Of a DNA stretch of 53,151 bases, positions 49,213 through 53,151 are shown one piece after another. Source of the DNA: Streptomyces apocyni (GTDB taxonomy: Bacteria; Actinomycetota; Actinomycetes; Streptomycetales; Streptomycetaceae); contig NZ_WHOM01000052.1 of NCBI RefSeq assembly GCF_009739465.1, positions 57,600-110,750 of the forward strand, read 5' to 3'. Positions within the stretch are counted from its first letter, which is position 1, and the number at the start of each line of letters is the position of its first letter. The notes under the pieces are model-generated. The model worked only from the letters and a program-made list of their open reading frames with translations, was not told the origin of the DNA and did no database searches. Both the position numbers and the translations under genes were made by a program.

Positions 49213-49502
49213 GCCTCCCGCGTTGCGCGCCCGGACCCTGTTGTCCGCACCCTGGGAAAATCCTGGTGCGACGTCGACATCAGGGTTGTTATGTTCGGTG
49301 AGCGCGGGCGGCTCTCAGGTGTGCTTCCTTCTCCACATCTCTTATATGAATCAGCGCACCACCCTTCCGCCCGCGCTCAGCTTCGGCATCGCGCCCGCCC
49401 ACACCGGCGGGCGCGACGCATTTGGCGACGCGCGCGTCGCCACAGGACACGGGCACGGCCACAGGAAGCGGCCGCGGACACGGGGGAGAGGATCGGTCGG
49501 AC

Positions 49503-52448
49503 ATGACCACCGAGATACGACAGGACAACGACCGCGCGGCGACCGGCGCTGGACCCCGTGGTCTGGCGGCCGTCCTGCTGTCCCGTCGCGGCAGCGTCTA
49601 CCTGCCCGCCGTGGACGACGATGCCACGACCCCACCCGGGAACGCCCCGGTCTCGCCCGGGAGCGCGCGGGTCTCGTCCGCCGACGCTGTGACCTCGTCC
49701 GCCGGTGTCGTACTCCTCGAGGCCGAACTACTGGAGCGCGGCTACCTGCTCTCCGTACCGCTGCGCGCGGCGTACGCCGCGTTGAGCCCCGGCGCGCTGT
49801 CCGTGGCGGGCCGCGCGCTCCTCGCCGACGTCGACGAGGCGCTGGGCGCCGACCGGGACCACACACCCCTCTTCCGCGGCTTCCCGGACAGCACGCCCGA
49901 GGACACGTACGCGTTCTACGTCGACCGGGTGCTGACCCTGTTGCTCCAGAACCCGGAGCAGCCCTGCGTGCTGTGCGCCGAGATGGGTACCGTCCACGCG
50001 GTCTCACCCTGCGCGCACCTGGTGTGCCGGAACTGCTTCGACGGGTCGGACTTCGCCGCCTGCCCCATCTGCCACCGCCGCATCGACGCCGACGACCCGT
50101 TCCTGCGGCCCGCCGCGCGCCGACCCGAGGCCGATGAGCAGGCCGATGAGCAGGCCGATGAGCGCCGCGCGCTGCCGGACCGTACCCGCGTCCTCGCGTT
50201 CGGCGGGGACCTCGCCGCCCGCGACACGGCGGCCTGTGAGGAACTGCGCGGCCTCCTCGACCGCACGGCCGCGCTCTCCCCTCAGGACGCCGACGACCTC
50301 GCCACGCTCCTGGACACCCGCAGCCGTACGGACCTGTGGTGGCTCCCGCGGCAGTTGCCGGGCCGGGAGACGAAGGCACGCGTACTCGCCTGGCTGCTGC
50401 GGCCTTGGGCAGACCGCCCCGCCTCCGCCCCAGCCCCCGCCTCCGCAGGCCAGGCCGAGGTGCTCGCGGACGTCACGGCGCGCATCGACACGGCGACCGA
50501 CATCCTGCGTCTGCTCGCGGTGTGGTCGGGCGGTGACCCGGGTCTGGTGGACAGGCCGCGTATCGCCCCGCTCCCGCGCCCGGTACGCCGCTGCCTGCTC
50601 GCCGCACTCGACGCGCTCGACCCGAAGCTGGCCGTCCCCGACATGCGCCGCCGCCGTCGCGCCTGGATCGCCGCCGCGCATGCCCTGCACGCGTTCGAGT
50701 ACGCGACCCGCTACCCTCGCGCGGCCCTCGCTGTAGCGGCCCTGCGAGAGGTCAGGCTTCCTGAGGCCTCGGGCTCCGGCGGCTCGCTTCCCGGCGCCTT
50801 GCTCGCCGACGCCCCGCTCACCACATTCCTGCGCTCTACGGCGGAGCAGCACCCCGGCGTAGACGCCACGGGCGCCAAGGTCACCGTCGAGACCTGGGGC
50901 GGCAAGGTCGAGTCCGCGCTCGCCTCCCGCGACACCGTCACCGCCGTCGCACTCCTGGCGCAGCGCCCCGGCGAACTCCTGCGCCGCCTCGATCACTTGC
51001 TGCGCCTGGCCGGAGCGGACGCGGGCCACGTACTGGACGCGCTGCCCGCCGCCCTGCCGCGGGTGTCTCCCGCCGTACTGCTGTCCACGCTCGGCGCACT
51101 ACGCAGCCGCCGTCAGCCACCGCGTACCCGGGTGTTCTTCCCCAAGGGCGGCAGCACCCAGGCGTACGTGGCGGAGGACGAGCGCGCCGCCCCCACCCCC
51201 ACCGCCGTAGAGGCCGCCGTGAGCGCGCTCACCGCCGAGGTGCTGCGACGGGCGGCCGCCGCAGGCCCGGCGGTCGAACTGGCCGTCGTCGATGCGGCCC
51301 TGGACGGCGTCATTGCGCCGTTCACCCAGCGCACCGCCTCGCGGGCCCTGGTCACGCTGCCGCGCGGCAGTGAACTGGCGCTGCCCGAGGGGAAGTCCCT
51401 TCGTTTCTTCCTGCACTGGATGGAGAGCGAAGAGTCCGGCACCACCGACCTGGACCTGTCCCTCGCCCTGTTCGACGAGCAGTGGCAGCACGTCGGCACC
51501 TGCGACTACACCGAACTGCGCTTCGCCCGCACTGCGGCCGTGCACTCCGGTGACCTCACCAGCGCCCCCGCCCCGCAGGGCGCGAGCGAGTTCATCGACC
51601 TCGACCTGGACGAACTGGAGCGGGCGGGCGTCCGGTACGCGGTAGCCGTCTGCTTCTCCTTCAACAGCGTCCCCTTCGTCGAGCTCGCCGAGGCGTTCGC
51701 CGGTTTCATGGCACGGCCGGCCCGGCCGACACGGCCCGCCCGGCCGACACAGCCGGGGGCCGAACCGGGCGAGGGTGGCCGGGGCGAGGTGTTCGACCCA
51801 CGGGCTGTCGAGCAGCGCTTCGACCTGACCAGTTCGTCGTGCGCCGTGGTCCCGCTCGTCGTGGACGTCCCCGGCAGGACCATGCGCTGGCTGGACATCG
51901 CCGAGGGCGTGACAGGAACGCACCACGCCGTCCACCGGCACGCCTCCAGGCTGGCCGTACTCGGCGACGCCCTCACGGACCTGTTCGCTTCGGGTGCGCG
52001 CGTCGGACTGGGTGAGCTGGCTACGTGGCAGGCCGCGGCCCGCGCCACGACGGTCGCCGTCCGCCACGCTGACGGATCGGTCACGGCGTACCGGCGCCGG
52101 GAGGGCGAGGGAGCGGCGGAGTTCGCGGCGCGTATCGGTGCGCCAGAGGGCGGGGACGGGGCCCACTACGGTGGGGACGGGATCCACGGCGGCGGATACG
52201 GCTTCCACGACGGCGGAGACGGAATCCCCGACGGCGAGTTCACCCGCGCCGGACTGGCCTACCTCCACCGCGGGGACATCCAACTCGCCGAGAACTGCGA
52301 AGTGTTCGCCCTGCACCCGGGCGGCCTGGACGCGGGTTCGGTCCGGCTGCGCACGGCGGCGGATGTGGTCAATGGGCTGGCCGCCGCCGCCGCGGGACTC
52401 GGGACTCGGGACTCGGGACTCGGGACCGAAGGTTTGATGAACGGATGA
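49503..52448 (+). CDS. RING-finger protein with TerD-like region (MXAN_6230/SCO0854 family)
   Basis: A 981-residue protein. A classic RING-HC pattern is complete: C155, C158, C170, H172, C175, C178, C187 and C190. A long helical middle (about 220-600) follows. A TerD-like beta region lies at about 625-745 (DLDLSLALFDEQWQHVGTCD, then FIDLDLDELERAGVRYAVAV). Near the C-terminus is a Gly/Asp/His repeat (GGDGAHYGGDGIHGGG). I recognise the family named for MXAN_6230 and SCO0854; comparative studies link such proteins to Ter stress systems, but biochemical function is unknown. ATG 49503 (MTTEIRQDND) is chosen with GAGAGGA upstream; an upstream in-frame ATG at 49422 exists. Confidence 0.88.
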   Translation: MTTEIRQDNDRAATGAGPRGLAAVLLSRRGSVYLPAVDDDATTPPGNAPVSPGSARVSSADAVTSSAGVVLLEAELLERGYLLSVPLRAAYAALSPGALSVAGRALLADVDEALGADRDHTPLFRGFPDSTPEDTYAFYVDRVLTLLLQNPEQPCVLCAEMGTVHAVSPCAHLVCRNCFDGSDFAACPICHRRIDADDPFLRPAARRPEADEQADEQADERRALPDRTRVLAFGGDLAARDTAACEELRGLLDRTAALSPQDADDLATLLDTRSRTDLWWLPRQLPGRETKARVLAWLLRPWADRPASAPAPASAGQAEVLADVTARIDTATDILRLLAVWSGGDPGLVDRPRIAPLPRPVRRCLLAALDALDPKLAVPDMRRRRRAWIAAAHALHAFEYATRYPRAALAVAALREVRLPEASGSGGSLPGALLADAPLTTFLRSTAEQHPGVDATGAKVTVETWGGKVESALASRDTVTAVALLAQRPGELLRRLDHLLRLAGADAGHVLDALPAALPRVSPAVLLSTLGALRSRRQPPRTRVFFPKGGSTQAYVAEDERAAPTPTAVEAAVSALTAEVLRRAAAAGPAVELAVVDAALDGVIAPFTQRTASRALVTLPRGSELALPEGKSLRFFLHWMESEESGTTDLDLSLALFDEQWQHVGTCDYTELRFARTAAVHSGDLTSAPAPQGASEFIDLDLDELERAGVRYAVAVCFSFNSVPFVELAEAFAGFMARPARPTRPARPTQPGAEPGEGGRGEVFDPRAVEQRFDLTSSSCAVVPLVVDVPGRTMRWLDIAEGVTGTHHAVHRHASRLAVLGDALTDLFASGARVGLGELATWQAAARATTVAVRHADGSVTAYRRREGEGAAEFAARIGAPEGGDGAHYGGDGIHGGGYGFHDGGDGIPDGEFTRAGLAYLHRGDIQLAENCEVFALHPGGLDAGSVRLRTAADVVNGLAAAAAGLGTRDSGLGTEGLMNG
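52394..52421 (+). repeat. four tandem 7-bp repeats at the 3' end of the RING gene
   Basis: Four exact copies of GGGACTC plus a partial fifth lie 27 bases before the stop codon. Gain or loss of one unit would shift the reading frame and change the C-terminal residues, or run into the GNAT gene. Confidence 0.9.
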
Positions 52449-52452
52449 CAAT

Positions 52453-53031
52453 GTGACCGACCAGCTCGTCCCCACCGAACTGCGGGCTGCCGACCTGCTC
52501 CTTCGCCCCTGGCGGCCCGACTCGACCAGTGACGCCGAGGCCGTTCTACGCGGCTTCACCGACCCCGAGTTCCAGCGCTGGAACACCCCGCAGCAGCCCA
52601 TCGAGACCTTCGCCGACGCCCAGGCCATGCTCCAGCGCCAGGCCCAGCGCTGGATGCGGGGCGAGCAGGCGTCGTACTGCGTCACGGACGCGGCCTCGGG
52701 CGCGGTACTGGGTCACGTATCCCTCAACTCCATCCAGCCGCCGACCCGTTCCGCGGCCGTCGGCTACTGGGTCCTGCCGGAGGCCCGAGGCCGCGGAGTG
52801 GCCCCGCGCGCGCTGGAGCTGATCAGCACGTGGGGCTTCGGAACGGCCGGGCTGCACCGCATCGAGCTCGACCACGCGGTCGGCCACGAACTGTCCTGCC
52901 GCGTCGCCAAACGCTGCGGCTACCTGTACGAAGGCACCCTCCGCGGCGCCATGTTCGAGTCCAACAACCGCAACGCCTTCCGAGACGCCCACCTCCACGC
53001 CCGCTTGGCGGGGGACGGGCCGGCGTCGTAA
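52453..53031 (+). CDS. GNAT acetyltransferase (RimJ/RimL-like)
   Basis: A 192-residue N-acetyltransferase: ELRAADLLLRPWRPDSTSDA, GAVLGHVSLNSIQPPTRSAAVGYWV and the acetyl-CoA loop LPEARGRGVAPRALELISTWGF, then GLHRIELDHAVGHELSCRVAKRCGY. It probably acetylates protein N-termini or small amines. GTG 52453 starts four bases after the RING gene, suggesting co-transcription. After it, 53032-53151 is G/T-rich with no gene visible. Confidence 0.92.
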   Translation: MTDQLVPTELRAADLLLRPWRPDSTSDAEAVLRGFTDPEFQRWNTPQQPIETFADAQAMLQRQAQRWMRGEQASYCVTDAASGAVLGHVSLNSIQPPTRSAAVGYWVLPEARGRGVAPRALELISTWGFGTAGLHRIELDHAVGHELSCRVAKRCGYLYEGTLRGAMFESNNRNAFRDAHLHARLAGDGPAS

Positions 53032-53151
53032 CTACCTGGGGTGTGGAGGGTCGGGGTGGGGTGGGGTGGTGGGGGTGGGGCGGGGCTGCGTTGTGGTGGG
53101 CCAGTGCCGCGTTGGGCGCCGGTGGCCGCCCGGTTCGTCGGATGGTGGCGG

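Overview
The window is chromosomal DNA of a Streptomyces or very close relative. It has very high GC, GTG starts, ATGA/GTGA gene overlaps and many actinobacterial regulator families. It also carries an actinobacterial-type LexA box, a DmdR/IdeR-type iron box, a WhiJ/AbaA-like regulator cluster and the DmdR1-SIS gene pair I recall from S. coelicolor. I see no tRNA, rRNA, CRISPR array, transposase or phage gene.

Layout. (1) 1-9.3 kb, regulation and housekeeping: an alpha/beta hydrolase behind a LexA-type box, the iron regulator DmdR1, a divergent SIS-domain sugar-phosphate enzyme with a DasR-like operator, a PAS/GAF sensor, a STAS anti-sigma antagonist, an ECF sigma factor with its zinc anti-sigma partner, formyltetrahydrofolate deformylase (PurU) and an SCO4402-family protein. 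(2) 9.3-17.6 kb: a solute-binding lipoprotein, a proline-rich membrane protein with repeated ATQ(Y/L)(I/L) motifs, an NsdA-like regulator, a small Prim-Pol protein and a two-gene ABC exporter. (3) 17.6-19.5 kb: a WhiJ/AbaA-like cluster (RsbW-like ATPase, small protein, XRE-DUF5753 regulator, DUF397 protein). (4) 19.5-21.0 kb: a gene-free composite repeat, with two near-identical 71-bp elements in inverted orientation enclosing two inverted arrays of about 64-bp units and a stem-loop. (5) 21.0-24.9 kb: small accessory genes and a TetR regulator with its operator. (6) 24.9-29.7 kb: an iron(III) ABC transporter operon whose promoter spacer holds an iron box, the expected target of the DmdR1 encoded at 1.5 kb, followed by an EF-hand protein.

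(7) 29.7-49.2 kb, a large catabolic island: acyl-CoA synthetase, amidohydrolase, an apparent two-subunit acyl-CoA dehydrogenase, a cyclase-family hydrolase, short-chain dehydrogenase, another acyl-CoA dehydrogenase, zinc alcohol dehydrogenase, GlxA-type regulator with MFS transporter, flavin reductase, PaaG-like enoyl-CoA hydratase/isomerase, ADP-forming acyl-CoA ligase, flavin monooxygenase, DoxX-like membrane protein and a DUF35 OB-fold protein. Seven copies of one 15-bp palindrome (consensus CTGACGGNCCGTCAG) lie at the promoters of six transcription units in this island. I read it as one regulon for a CoA-linked catabolic pathway, controlled by a TetR-like repressor not encoded here. The substrate is unknown. 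(8) 49.5-53.0 kb: a RING-finger protein with a TerD-like C-terminal region, of the MXAN_6230/SCO0854 family, and a GNAT acetyltransferase.

The strongest leads are the seven-operator catabolic island, the inverted repeat-array element at 19.56-20.87 kb, the DmdR1/iron-box/antisense-ORF circuit and the ATQ-repeat membrane protein.
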